The notes under the pieces are model-generated. The model did no database searches. It had not been told where the DNA came from and saw only the letters and a program-made list of their open reading frames with translations. From Brachionus manjavacas (taxonomy: Eukaryota > Rotifera > Eurotatoria > Ploima > Brachionidae), in NCBI GenBank assembly GCA_019054805.1, contig JAHQIY010000005.1, positions 3,889,501 through 3,953,500 of the forward strand: a DNA stretch of 64,000 nt, read 5' to 3'. Each line of letters begins with the position of its first letter. Within the stretch, counting starts at the first letter, position 1. Made by a program: the position numbers and the translations under genes. Positions 12,421 through 24,117 of this stretch are shown piece by piece.

Positions 12421-15400
12421 ATGGTTATAATATTCATAATTGTGTTTGCTGTGAGCAGTACTTTTGCTGTCCGATACCATCCTGGTGTTCTAAAAGCGAA
12501 CTCGGACTGCTTTCCCATACGAAATGAGCCAAGCACCATTGTGTGCCGCTCCATACCGCAATTCAACACCGAGGCTGTATCTTTTTTTGCCAATTACAAA
12601 AAAATCGTCTTCGATTTGGAAAATGAGTACACCCTTTCCAGCAGGACATTTTACAATTGCTCATTTTTTTGGTCCACTCGGATCCATGTCTTGTTTAAAA
12701 ATCTAAAAAAGATAAGCAGCTTTACATTCGATTCCATCAAGATAGAAGACAACACGGCCCTAACCCTTCAAATTGACGGCTCCGGCCTCAATCTAGACAA
12801 AAAAAAGTCAGACAGCCAACTTTTGATAAACGAGAATGCATTTCATAATATAGTGGTTGGTAAAAAATCCCAGTTTAAAGTCGAGATCAAGAACTACCAA
12901 AGTTTGACAATCAAAGACAATTTGTTGCAAAATTTTGCTTGGCAAAGCGAACTGTCCGAAATTGTGCTCGAGCTCAGCGACATCGATTTTGTTCACTACA
13001 AAAACAGAAATGGAAAAAATTTGGAAGACAATGTTAGTGACTACGACATTGATGAGCTCGAGTCAAGCAATGATTTGCCGGTCCTGTTGCCAAAGACCCA
13101 AATTCACACACTCAAAAACAACTTGAGCTACACTCTTCAAATTAGAAATTGTTTTAGCTTAATTTTTGAGCCATTTTTGTTCTCTGGTGTCCTCATAAAT
13201 TCTTTTTCAGACTTTAATGTTATTTTAAAAAATATGACCAATTTGTATTTATCGGACTTCATGTTCGACTCACTGATGCTAGGCTATTATTCCAAATTTA
13301 ATTTTATAGTTGAGAAAATCAAGTATTTGTCTTTGGGAAAGTCAATGTTCAGCGCTTTGCAGACCGATCAATATGCGGTCTTTTATTTTCATGTGGAAAA
13401 TGTACGTTCGGGCTCGAATATCACCACTTTTGACACCTACGATGTGACCGAGACCTATGATGGAACTTTCTATGAATATGACTATTACTATGACGACTAT
13501 GACCAAGACTATTTGCCCAACTACATTGAATGGCTGAGTATACCTGAAGGATTTTTGAAAAATGTCCGCATGTCCGAATCCTCGGTGGTTCAGGTTCATT
13601 TTACCAAAATTGACTCTTCATTGAGCTTTTCGCCCGGCTCTTTTAAAGAAATAGAAATGAATTTGGACGCTAAATTTCAACTAATGATCCAAGACATTGA
13701 TGGTCATGTGATCGTGTCCGAAAACGCCTTTAATCTCATCAAGGTAATGCATGGCTTGTTCGAATTTTTGGTAGACAATCAAAGAACAATTGTGAGCAAA
13801 AACTTTCAGCCCAAAAATGTTGACCTGACTAATTACAAGAATCCAATTAAACTGCTGAATAGTGTGCGAAATTGGTACATAAGATTTTTGGACAACTCGA
13901 TAAATAAAATTTTTTTGACATCAGGCTCAAATTTTCGCTTCGGCTTCCTCAACTCGAATGCAATTGTTCTTTTGGACTCGAAATCAATGACCGACATTCA
14001 CGTGGACAGATTTGACGAGTCAAAAAACAATTTAGATTACAGGACCAAATTGGAGTTGGACATTGAACAAAGTGATCATTTTATGATGGATTTTTCCAGC
14101 CTAAACTACGTTGATCCTCAGTACTTGTCAATAGCTAAGTTAATCGAAATCGATGGATACAAGCCACTTATTCACTTGATCAAATCAAATCAAACTTTTG
14201 AAACCATCTTTCCCGAATATGTGAGAAAAGATAAAAACTTCAAGATGTCAACTGAACGATCCGACCTGGCAATTACTCACGAATTTTGTCGCTTTTACAA
14301 GCTCAGGCCGTACATGGTAAGCTTGAGTTCACTTCACTCAAATTTGGTCTATTTCTCTCACACATCGATCAGTGATCGTTTTCCTCTTTCTAACTCAGAA
14401 TCGTGCACTTCTTGCTTGCTGATGTATTTGTACAGAACAATTCATCGAAGAGCTGATTTCTACTTTGTCAAAGACCACTTGCCCAGATGTTTTGTCAGTC
14501 TACATTTTGGCAACGAGTCCAAGATTGAACTGCTTAGCTCTCGTGACGAGCAGCTAAAGAATGGTTATGTCAAGACAATTGAAGAGGGCTTCAGAAATTA
14601 TTGGAAAATGCTCGACTGCAAATATCTTACAGGTCTTGGCTTGATTCTAAATTACGACAAGGTGTCTACACCGGGAGATGAGTCAAAAGAAAATTACGAG
14701 CTCATTTCCAACAAATGTGCCAGATCAGAACAAACAAATGACAGAGAGATTGAATTAATTCAAAAATTGGACTCAAAAGCTTGGTCCGAAATATCAAAGC
14801 GAATTTATCTTAGAAATACTATGGACACCAAATCAAATGGATCTCAAAAAATTGAGATCACTTCTTACAAAAAGAAAACCAAAGCTAAAAAATCAAATTC
14901 TGGCTCTACTTTTTCTTCTTGGTTGATTTTATTTTTAGTTCTAGGTAGTTGCATTGGCCTGGCCATTTTATACATGAGCTTTAACAAGCCTAAAAAGCCA
15001 TGCTTGCGTTTGAGATTCTATCGCGGTAACAACTTCCAAAGACTAGAGTATAATCGTAATGCCAAGAATTCAAGCATGACAAATATGGAATGTGAAGATG
15101 AATTAGAAGAAAATAATGATGAACTGAATGGTTTCGAGTATGATGATGAATTTGAGTTGAATGAAAATCAACTAGAAGATAATTTGGACTGTGATTCGAA
15201 TGAAAATGTAGATATAAAAGTAATTGATGCATCGAATAGTTCAGCTCTAGGAAATTTTAAAACAAAATCTCTTAATCAAATAAAACGATTAAAAAATAAT
15301 ATACTAAATAAGGATAAATTAAAAACAGGACTTCTAAATGTTACAAATTTGAGTCATTCTCATTTTAAGAAACCTAGTCGGAATAGCAAATTTCCGTCTT

Positions 15401-15693
15401 ATACCTACAAATCAACAGATTCAACTTTGATCCACAATCAAAGTGGGTTCGAGGCTATTGATGAAGATTTTAAAGTTAATAGTGTGGTTACTTATGATGT
15501 AAAGAACCAAAAATCAACTCCTGCCGTTGGCAAATCTTTGAATTTAAGTGACAATCAATTGGTTGAAGAGTCTGTCATGCGGTTATCGACAAATCCTTTG
15601 GACAATGTTGAAATGATTGATAACAAAATTAAAAATCAGCGAATTAATTTGGATAATGCTCAGAGCCAAGATTGTTCTGAATCAAGTGCTTAA
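12421..15693 (+). CDS. Unidentified single-pass type I membrane protein with leucine-rich-like ectodomain repeats
   Basis: A single exon encodes 1090 residues. The first 16 or so residues (MVIIFIIVFAVSSTFA) form a signal peptide. A large ectodomain then repeats a loose 45-55-residue unit in which hydrophobic strands alternate with phrases such as NAFHNI, FMFDSL, SMFSAL, EGFLKN and ENAFNL. This spacing recalls atypical leucine-rich or beta-solenoid repeats. Residues about 337-370 are packed with Tyr and Asp, a possible tyrosine-sulfation region. A cysteine-containing block (about 620-780) precedes one transmembrane helix at about 833-857. A 230-residue acidic, Ser/Asn-rich cytoplasmic tail ends the protein. 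AATAAA at 15757 lies 64 bp past the stop. The architecture suggests a cell-surface adhesion or receptor protein, but I do not recognise the family, and intronless organisation is unusual beside its neighbours. Confidence 0.8.
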   Translation: MVIIFIIVFAVSSTFAVRYHPGVLKANSDCFPIRNEPSTIVCRSIPQFNTEAVSFFANYKKIVFDLENEYTLSSRTFYNCSFFWSTRIHVLFKNLKKISSFTFDSIKIEDNTALTLQIDGSGLNLDKKKSDSQLLINENAFHNIVVGKKSQFKVEIKNYQSLTIKDNLLQNFAWQSELSEIVLELSDIDFVHYKNRNGKNLEDNVSDYDIDELESSNDLPVLLPKTQIHTLKNNLSYTLQIRNCFSLIFEPFLFSGVLINSFSDFNVILKNMTNLYLSDFMFDSLMLGYYSKFNFIVEKIKYLSLGKSMFSALQTDQYAVFYFHVENVRSGSNITTFDTYDVTETYDGTFYEYDYYYDDYDQDYLPNYIEWLSIPEGFLKNVRMSESSVVQVHFTKIDSSLSFSPGSFKEIEMNLDAKFQLMIQDIDGHVIVSENAFNLIKVMHGLFEFLVDNQRTIVSKNFQPKNVDLTNYKNPIKLLNSVRNWYIRFLDNSINKIFLTSGSNFRFGFLNSNAIVLLDSKSMTDIHVDRFDESKNNLDYRTKLELDIEQSDHFMMDFSSLNYVDPQYLSIAKLIEIDGYKPLIHLIKSNQTFETIFPEYVRKDKNFKMSTERSDLAITHEFCRFYKLRPYMVSLSSLHSNLVYFSHTSISDRFPLSNSESCTSCLLMYLYRTIHRRADFYFVKDHLPRCFVSLHFGNESKIELLSSRDEQLKNGYVKTIEEGFRNYWKMLDCKYLTGLGLILNYDKVSTPGDESKENYELISNKCARSEQTNDREIELIQKLDSKAWSEISKRIYLRNTMDTKSNGSQKIEITSYKKKTKAKKSNSGSTFSSWLILFLVLGSCIGLAILYMSFNKPKKPCLRLRFYRGNNFQRLEYNRNAKNSSMTNMECEDELEENNDELNGFEYDDEFELNENQLEDNLDCDSNENVDIKVIDASNSSALGNFKTKSLNQIKRLKNNILNKDKLKTGLLNVTNLSHSHFKKPSRNSKFPSYTYKSTDSTLIHNQSGFEAIDEDFKVNSVVTYDVKNQKSTPAVGKSLNLSDNQLVEESVMRLSTNPLDNVEMIDNKIKNQRINLDNAQSQDCSESSA

Positions 15694-17449
15694 AATTAAT
15701 TTTTTGTTATTTTTTATTTATTCCTGTTTTAAAATATTAAGTTTTGGTTTTTGTACAATAAAAACTAGTTGAAATTTAGATTTTTTTATTTGATCTGAAT
15801 TTTTTGCTATAAGAATGGATGCATTTTTAAAAGATCTAATTTTTTGAATACTTAAATTAAAAGTAATTTTTTTAATTAAAGACTTAAAATTGATTAAAAT
15901 AATTATGAAGCTTTATGAAGTCCAGTAAAAAAACACTAAAAGAAAATAATTTTTTGATATAATTTCATTTTTTTTAAATGATCTAAATAGTAGAAGTAAT
16001 AAAAATTGGGCTAGCCTTAAAAAGAGCCTGAACGTTTTTTCTGACATACTTTATCAACCGATTAATTAAGAGCTTTTTTAAAATTTGTTTTCTAAAAATG
16101 TTTGATTACTATAAATTATATCTTGCCTTAAGCTGGACCAAACTGGCATTGAAAATTCTAATAGAGGCCGAATAAAAGTTAAATAAATTAAATTTAATAG
16201 ATGATTTGTTGATACGATTCAAAATTTTATTTTTTCCGTTTCAAATATGCAGAGAAATTCATTCCAAGGGTCTTTCCGATTCCCTTTTTCTAACTATTAT
16301 GAATTCCATTACATCTATTGATATTTAATGAGAATAGACAGTCTAAACTCCATTTAAAAAAATTATCTAAATCTTTTTTAAAAGTCGGGACAAATTCATC
16401 CGAGATTAATTTCGATGGAATTTTTTTATCATTTGGAAAAATTTTCGAGATATTGTTTCCAAATTAGCTGGTATATCGTATTTATATTAAAAATAGAAAA
16501 GGCCCAGTCGACGAGCTCTAAAGTACTCTGCTAAAAATCTCAAACGGAAAGACCCTGAACAACTCTTTGTCTTCGTTTCTAACAAAATCTAAAAGAACCA
16601 AATTAACTTGAATGTAATTGTCAATATAAAACCAATAAAGGTGTTTCCAAAAATTTTTTTTGGACATGACTTGCTTTTGATGAACCCCTGTTTTTCACCA
16701 ACAAACTATATTTAGCGCTTTACATCAATAAAAATTAAAAGTTTTTTTATTCACAAGTGTAATTTATGATAGCAAAAAAAGAATATATCATTAATAAACT
16801 AATGATAATTGTTGAAAAACTTCTCAACTTTTTTTTATTGATTATTTTAATAAAATTAAATAATCATTATAATCATATGACAGCTTTAGAAACTTTTTTT
16901 TTCGATACTTTAGAACGATTTAGCCGATCCTATGAATGAATATTTTTCTTCTCCTTTCGATAGCTAAGCTTTCTAATTATTACATCTACCTGGTTATAGA
17001 AAGAATTATTAGTTTTTAAAGATTTTTCAAGATTAAAATTTCGAAAATATTATTCCATATTGATCTTATAAGATTAGGTAAGAATAAGAATTTTTAAGAA
17101 AACTTTCGTTTTAAAAATCTGATTTTTTCTATGCTTTATAAAATCTTAAAAATTAATAGTTCAAGATAAATTAAAATCATAAAGCAAGTCATAGGCCTTA
17201 TAAAGAGTCAAAAATAAATCAGGATATATCATTTTTTTATTAATTAAAAAATTGAAAACCTCCTTTAGTTCTTCTTACAATATAGAATTGAAAAAAATTC
17301 GTTTATTGGTATCTAAAATTAAGTTTTTTACATTCTCTTAATGTAAACGGAAAAGAACAAACTTTTAGTTTTCATTGCTAATAAAAATAATTCAATCGAA
17401 AAAAAAAATTTTGTAAGTTTTTTTTTTTTTCTTTAAATTCTTACTTTTT

Positions 17450-17850
17450 TAAGTGATTAATATAATTCTAATATTTTTCGGGAATTAATGTTTTATCAAA
17501 CTCCAAAATAGCATCAAACGCATCTAAATCGCTTTTTATATTTTTGCCCCTTATTTTAACTTTTAGCTCATTCCACAAAAGCTTTATTGGATAACTAACC
17601 CAATCGGTTTAAATCCGGTGATTTTGGCGGTGATCTCACCTTAAAATTATTTTTAATTCCTGGAAACTATAAATGATTAAGTTACCCAAAACATATCATT
17701 TTCTGTTAAATATGAAGTACACAAGCTTGATGTATGTTTGGGGGTCATTATCTTAATGCAATTTAAAAAAGTAGTAATAAATATTTTGCCAAAATTTCAC
17801 AGTATAACTCAGCGTTCATATTTTCCTTAAATTTCTTTATTAAAATATTT
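17450..17850 (-). pseudogene. Tc1/mariner transposase relic (C-terminal DDE half)
   Basis: Read on the minus strand in several broken frames, the order matches a Tc1-type transposase C-terminus. MNAELYCEIL lies at about 17782-17822, DNDPQTYIK at about 17725-17752 (normally QDNDPKHTSK), PKSPDLN at about 17608-17630, and PIKLLWNELK at 17561-17590 (normally PIE.LW..LK). A degraded helix with IPEKYxNYINHLKK follows at about 17455-17500. The third catalytic acid is replaced by Lys, and stops and frameshifts interrupt the frame, so it is inactive. The N-terminal DNA-binding half and terminal repeats were not found. Confidence 0.8.
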
Positions 17851-18489
17851 TTTAGGTAAAATTCAAATATTTTGAAGTTAAACGAAGATCAAAAGGAGAT
17901 TAAAGATATTTTTAGCGGCGAGAGAACTGAGATCCAATCTAAAAAAGTTTTTTCTGAAGTTCCTAGAACAAGTCAAAGTACAAATGACAGGAAAAGTTAA
18001 TAAACGGTTATTAATAATGAATCAATAGGTAAATTTTCTATAAATAAATGTAAAATGATTAAATCAATAGTTTTTTTTAATAAAAAAGTTAATAATAAAG
18101 AGTTTACAAATTTTTTGAGATGTGAACTCGAAAATAGGTTTAATGACGCTAATCAAACGCTGAAATATTACCAATCAAAATATCCGAGCAAAATATAAGA
18201 AATTAAAAGTAAAAATATTATTTGAAGTTATTTTTTAATTTAATGGAAATTTTTGGAAATTATTATGAGCTATTAAAGTATGTTCCCAAAAGCTAGAGCT
18301 TTAAAGAAGCGTGGGAAAAGGCTGCGAATTCAATTAAAATGGCGAAATGCGCCAAAAAATAAATTTAAAACTTTTTATTCCATTTGTATTTTTTGTTCCA
18401 TTTGTACTTTAGCCTGAGCATTCAAAAAAGAATTAATTACTTTCATTGTCAAACTTTTTTAAATAAAAAATTTCAAAATAACAAAATAT

Positions 18490-18760
18490 TTCCGTATTTT
18501 TCTATTTTTAATTAAAATTTACCATAATTTACGAAAAAAAGGGTAGAAAAAAGAAAAACTTACAATTTTTTTTTTTCTTAAAAATAAAAAACTAAAAAAA
18601 AACAAAAAATTTTTAAAAAATGTCAAAATTTCGGTTTTTTTTTGACATTTTGTTTTTTACTATTTTTTTACTAAATTTTACGAAAAATACCGTAAATTTA
18701 CGATATTATACGTAAAATATAGTAAGAAATAGTAAAATACAGATATCGTAACACCACTGT
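18490..18760. repeat. Imperfect AT-rich foldback
   Basis: The centre is a clear hairpin: AAAAAATGTCAAAA (18615-18628) pairs with TTTTGACATTTT (18640-18651). Outward, CCGTATTTTTCT (about 18491) is matched on the opposite strand by ACGGTATTTTTCGT (about 18680-18693). Several TTTACG/CGTAAA words are scattered between. This could be a miniature foldback transposon or merely AT-rich palindromic drift. Confidence 0.4.
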
Positions 18761-19984
18761 ATCTTATAAGATTTTTCAAGATCCATTTAAGATTAATTTG
18801 CTAATAATGTATTTTCTGCCCTAAAATTTCTTCTTTTTTTCTTGGACCTACAAATATTTAAACATGGACAATCTTTCATTCTTTATTTCTATTTATTTTA
18901 TTTTTTTTCTACATTTTATTCTTTTTTAATTTACTTTATTTTCTAACCTGAAAGAGCTTTTACTCATCACAGATAAAAAAAAATAATAAAATAATAATCT
19001 CCTTCAGGAGAAGAGCAATAAGAATAAAGATAAATAAAGAGGGAAAAATTCAAATAAAATAAAATTCAATGAAAAAAAGTAAAAAATTATAGTTTTAAAT
19101 TAAAAATTTTTGTTTGACCAAAAGATGTAAGTTTCATTTAGGTTCGATAGGCAGATTTAATAAGATTTTATATTTTTTGAATTTTAAGTTGTTCAAACAA
19201 AGCTCGTTAGAATCAGAGACACCATCAGTATTATACCATTCATTAATGGATTAGGATGAATTCAGGGAGGGAAGGTAAATTTACATTAAATTACATTAAA
19301 AAATAACTTGACTTAATAAAATCTGTTTCTTTTTTTTAATAAGGACATAATAAAAGTAGTTTATAAGTTTACTTAGTATTGCCACAGTAAAAATAACCAA
19401 AAAGAAGCAACGGTTTTAAGTTTTAGTAGGAATAAAATAAAAAGAAACAACCAGAAATTTATTATATAGAATTTTTAATCCATTTATTTAAAAAAATTTT
19501 GTCCCTCATTTGACGTGTTAGTACATAATGAGTTATAGATGCGACAATTTAATTTCAATTTTTTCATTTTTCTCAAAAAGTTCTTGTGATTTAAAGATTT
19601 AAAGAAGTAAGGAAAATAATTTCTAAAATATTTTTAAGTGATCACTTCTTTTCGAACAAAAAAACAAGATGAGTTTTCGTAAGACAAAACAATTTGCCTT
19701 ATTTAAAAAAGCATTTATCTAGGCATAAAAAATGAATATTTCTCAACTAAATGCCTCCATTAATTATGCTAATTTTGCCATTGCTAATGCGAACCAATAC
19801 TCACAAAATCATGAAACCTATTTGGAACAATAGAGAAAACGAAAGAAACGAACGAACAACAACAAAAAGATTATTTCATATAGACATTATTTATATTCTG
19901 TTTTAACAAGAGAAGAAATATCGATTATTTTTTTTTTTTAATTTAAGTTGCATAAATATTTTCTAATAAAATAAAATAGTTAAG

Positions 19985-22030
19985 ATGCAAGCTCAAGCTT
20001 ACTTAAGTGACTCAGACACGGACGTGTCCAAAGAGCTAAAGACTCACAGAAAACTTAAGAATAGGAAATTGAGAAAAAATGCCAACCAAGACGACGAAGA
20101 AATGAGAGCAAGCTCGGACTTGGACCGCGAAAAGTCGGCCATGTCCTCTTCGTCGTCGGACTCTTCTTCGTCTATTTCTTTTTCCTCTGATTCTTCCGGC
20201 TCAGCTAAAACTAAGCGCAGGAAGCCGAGCCGCAAAAAGACGCGCTCCTCGTCCAGTGATTCAAGCTCTGACTCATCGTCCAGCTTGTCCATTTCGTCTT
20301 CCGACCTTTCGTTCTCGGACTCTGACCCCGAGCAGTCCAAGGCCAAGGAGCAAAATTTGGAGGAAGGCGAAATTGACGACCCTGAGCCGAGGTCGTCGCC
20401 CGTCAGTCCAACACACGGCCTTAGCCAATTCAAAAAGTGCAAGAGTGAAGTGTCGAGGCTGAGGAAAAAGGTGAAGTCAATGGAGTCGAGTGTAAAGCAT
20501 GTGGCGAGGAAGCTCAAGCAGCATCCGTCGTCCAAGAGGTCCAAGCAGAAAAAAAAATTGGACAAAAAACTGTGCGCGTACAAAGCGAGAATAAATAGCT
20601 TGATGTGTCGTCAGACTTGGCTGCTGAGCAAAAATCCGCGCCTAAGCGACCATTTTTCTCCCAAACGAAAGCACAAATCCAAGAAAAAATCGTCGAAAAA
20701 AAAAGCGGACAAAAAATCGCCTGCTCCCGTCAACCAGGTCAAAATTCCGTACCCAGTGCTCAACGACAAGCGGGACATGTCTCTCATCAAAGAAATCCTG
20801 CAAGAAAAGCAACAAAACCTGAACCAAATGTTCGACAAAATTTGCAACACTGTACAAAATCAAGATCAGACATCACCAGTGTCACAGCAAGGCGAGGCGA
20901 AAAGAGCCCGCCTAAACATCCTAAAGGAGAACATACGAACTCAATTGCAGAGGCTGAGCAAACAATTAGAATACGTCAAGCTGAACATTGAGATGCAACA
21001 TTTGGAGAAAAAATTGACAACTGACTCGAGCATCGACCAAAAAAATGACCTGAATCGCCGCCTTCTTAATCTAAGAAAACTCAACGAAGATTTGACATCT
21101 CAAATGAAAGAGGCAAACCGCCAGTACTTGCACACCGCTGAGATTAAAGAGAGCGAGACTAGGCCGGTCAAGGCCGAGGCCAAAATCGAAGCCTCCTCGG
21201 TCACAGTGTCAGCCCATCCGGTCAACTACAGACAAACAAACGCCGCTCAGCTGGCTCCCAAGGTTCACAGCCTAAATTCAATGACTCCGCCAACTTCCTC
21301 GGCTTCCTCTTCTTCGTCGTCTTCATCTATCAGCCATCGGCCACAGCAAGCCTTTCCGAGAAGCCAAGTGAAGACGCCTCCTTTGCCGCCCAGTAGCCAC
21401 TCTTTTCACAGTCAACAAAATATTCCCCGCTTTGCCAAAGTAAACACCAGAAATGACTGCTCCCAGCTGGACGAGTGCGGTGCACAGGCGAGCAGAGCGA
21501 GCAATTCGCGCAATTTCTCTACTTCCCCGCACAACCAAGGCGGCTTTAAAAACAGCATAAACAATGGGGGCAGTCAGATGCCCAATTTTGAGAACATGTT
21601 TCAAAATCCCCAGTTCATTCGGTCTATGATGCATATGGCAAGTGACGAGGTGGGCAATGGCCTGTTGCCCTGTCCTCCAAAGGGCCACGAGCACAAGCAA
21701 AAAAATCACATGTTCAGCATGTTTGAGCAGTACTTTAATAAGTTCGCGTCGGGCATGGGTCTTGGTCACATGAGTCAGAATCAAGTGTACTCTCTTTTTG
21801 AGACAATGCAGCAGAGTGGAAATTTGTCGTTCGCCAGCCAAATGATGATGAGTTCTCAAATGAACGGCTCAAACAGCCAGTTTGGTGCCACGCGTCCACC
21901 AAACAACTCCAGGTTCAATCATAATAGTAACTTTAACACTAATAAGCAAAATTATATGAACGATTTTAGATTTAATAAAAGAAATAACTCGAATTTAGAT
22001 AATTGTCACAATAAAAGGCAAAGATTTTAG
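19985..22030 (+). CDS. Unidentified Ser/Lys-rich coiled-coil protein, probably nuclear
   Basis: A single exon encodes 681 residues. Residues 1-130 alternate acidic-serine tracts with basic clusters (KTKRRKPSRKKTRSSSS), an SR-like, heavily phosphorylatable composition. A NLEEGEIDD motif follows at about 124. A basic helical block (about 150-215) is followed by a lysine-rich nuclear-localisation-type stretch (about 225-245). The centre (about 260-385) is charged, with regular heptads, and should form a coiled coil. The C-terminal 290 residues are low-complexity Ser, Gln, Asn and Met-rich sequence with a more structured patch (FENMFQNPQFIRSMMHM, then MFEQYFNKFASGMGLGHM). I infer a nuclear RNA-processing or chromatin-associated role from composition only; no named domain is visible. 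The G+C content is well above the flanks. A possible AATAAA is at 22581. Confidence 0.75.
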   Translation: MQAQAYLSDSDTDVSKELKTHRKLKNRKLRKNANQDDEEMRASSDLDREKSAMSSSSSDSSSSISFSSDSSGSAKTKRRKPSRKKTRSSSSDSSSDSSSSLSISSSDLSFSDSDPEQSKAKEQNLEEGEIDDPEPRSSPVSPTHGLSQFKKCKSEVSRLRKKVKSMESSVKHVARKLKQHPSSKRSKQKKKLDKKLCAYKARINSLMCRQTWLLSKNPRLSDHFSPKRKHKSKKKSSKKKADKKSPAPVNQVKIPYPVLNDKRDMSLIKEILQEKQQNLNQMFDKICNTVQNQDQTSPVSQQGEAKRARLNILKENIRTQLQRLSKQLEYVKLNIEMQHLEKKLTTDSSIDQKNDLNRRLLNLRKLNEDLTSQMKEANRQYLHTAEIKESETRPVKAEAKIEASSVTVSAHPVNYRQTNAAQLAPKVHSLNSMTPPTSSASSSSSSSSISHRPQQAFPRSQVKTPPLPPSSHSFHSQQNIPRFAKVNTRNDCSQLDECGAQASRASNSRNFSTSPHNQGGFKNSINNGGSQMPNFENMFQNPQFIRSMMHMASDEVGNGLLPCPPKGHEHKQKNHMFSMFEQYFNKFASGMGLGHMSQNQVYSLFETMQQSGNLSFASQMMMSSQMNGSNSQFGATRPPNNSRFNHNSNFNTNKQNYMNDFRFNKRNNSNLDNCHNKRQRF

Positions 22031-24117
22031 TTGGTTTTTGAATTTTGTTTTTTTTTGATTTTTGGTTTTTTATTTTTTTGGAATATTTTTTTTTTTCTCT
22101 ATCTCTAAATTTTGATTAGAAATCAAAAAAAAAAAAACAAGCAAACAATTGATTAATGTGTACAAATGGATAGCTATTGCATCCGAAGTAGTTAGATAAT
22201 TTTTTCTATATTTTAAGTTTGTAAAATGTTTAAATGGCTGTGTTTTTGAAAGGCCAAGAAACCGAATTTTAGATTCACAAGACTTGTTTTTCTTCTTTGT
22301 TTTTGTTTTTGAGTCGTGAATTTTGGCAGATTTGAAATCTAAAAATTTTCAAAATGTAGTTTTGTGATTTTTTTGTGTGTTTTTTTCAACTAGTTGAATC
22401 CAATTTTTTCCTCACCTTTCGTAGAGTCAAAGACATATTTTTATTTTGGAAGAATTTTTAAACTGCCTTTCTTAATTAAATGTTGTGTCCATTTTAAGCG
22501 ACAAGCTTCTATAGGAATTTGACATTTTTGAATTTTTTGAATTTTTTTTTCTTTGTATAAAGTATTTAAAGAGCTAAAATAATAAAATTTCATTTAAAAC
22601 ATAAAAGATTTTTAGAATTTAGTCTTGTTTTTTGTATCAAATCCTTCAATAATGATTTTTTTGTCGGTAATAATTTTAAAAGGTGTTTTCGAGAACAAGT
22701 TAGTTTGATCGATTTGAACTGGTGTTTTTGTGAATAGAATAAACTATTTGATATTCAGCATTTATTTAATTGCTGCCTTAAAATAATCGTAAATTTTTGT
22801 AAATTAGTTATCAAATTAATTTAATCAACTTAAAAAATAAGACTTTTGTTCTTGTAGATCAATTGTTTTAAACTATCTGGTCAATTGATAAATTTAACTT
22901 TTCTTACATGATGTTATGTTCAAAATAAAAACAAAAAGTCATTAAAAATTTTATTCGAATATATAAACTAAGTCTGTTTTTAAAATTATCGAATATTATA
23001 CAAAATACCAATAATTAAAATAGATTCTAGTCAAAAATTTTCTTAAAGGCAAATTTTTATTAATGAAATCTTTTATCAAGGAAAAGTATAATTATTAAAA
23101 AAAAACTATATCATAACTAACACTATTTTTAAACAATTTGAAAAAGTCTTTTACCAGACTGAAAATTTTTTAGCGAAAAATTAGATAAGAAATCAAAATT
23201 ATTTGGAATCTGTTTGATTTAAAATCGTTAAAAAAATTGTCGACAATAGATTAGATCTTGCTTTTAAAAAATTTACATATATAATCATAATAATCTAATT
23301 TGAATTGAAACAATTGAATATTTTCTAAAATATATTTTCATAAACAAAAAATTTAAAAAAAAGTAATTCAGGTTTTTAATATTAAATTCGAATGAATTAT
23401 TAAAAAAACGTGTTAATAAACATCAACACAAACATTAACACAATCTGAAAATACATTAAATAAAAAATCAGGTTTTTCGATCAATTTTAAATATTCTTTA
23501 AATATTCTTAATGTGAAAAGAATCCTGAAAAATTGTCGTTTACTTCATAATAAATGTTTTATTCTTTTTTCTAATATTATTATTCAAAAGTAAATATAAT
23601 TGATATTATTAGAGCGAGTTTGATAAAATTGGATCTGAATTTGATAAAAAAATAAAAGATAAAAAAATTAAAATAATTTGTGCGAAAAAGGCATTATTTA
23701 AAATAAAATATTCGAAAGAAACTACGAATAACTTGTACTTTAATTTCAATTAAAAATTAAAAGATAAGAAGCGTTTATCAACATATAACTTTTAAAATTA
23801 ACCATATCTATTTTACAAAGTTTTAGATTCATTTTAAAATATTTAATTTTATTAAAAAAGTTATTGGTTACAAAGTTTGTTGTATTATGTTTAAACAAAA
23901 TAAAAACATTTTTAATATTTCAGTTTATTTTAACGAAGAAAAATTTTTATTTTTTTTTGCACTGTTTTTATATTCAATTTTCGATCACATTAAACAATCT
24001 AAAATAATTCCGTAAAAATTAATTGAAAAAGCGATTTTTTAAAAATTAATTAATTTAAGCTTAGAAAATAAATAAAAATTTAAAAAATAAGTCACGATAG
24101 TTGAGCACTGAAGTATT

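Larger units (their letters stand above)
15694..19984. other. Gene-free region with DNA-transposon debris
   Basis: No intact gene was found. The region holds a dead Tc1/mariner transposase (about 17450-17850, minus), a short inverted pair at 16267-16278 and 16545-16556, an imperfect foldback around 18490-18760, and two direct copies of AAGATTTTTCAAGAT near 17020 and 18770. The last 200 bp before 19985 are purine-rich (repeated GAAACGAACGAACAAC) and probably are the 5' UTR of the next gene. Confidence 0.55.

Noticed and set aside
20044..20583. Antisense open frames within the Ser/Lys-rich gene (and similar ones within the 37-41 kb gene)
   Set aside because: They are shadows created by G+C-rich codon use on the coding strand; composition and lack of motifs do not support them.
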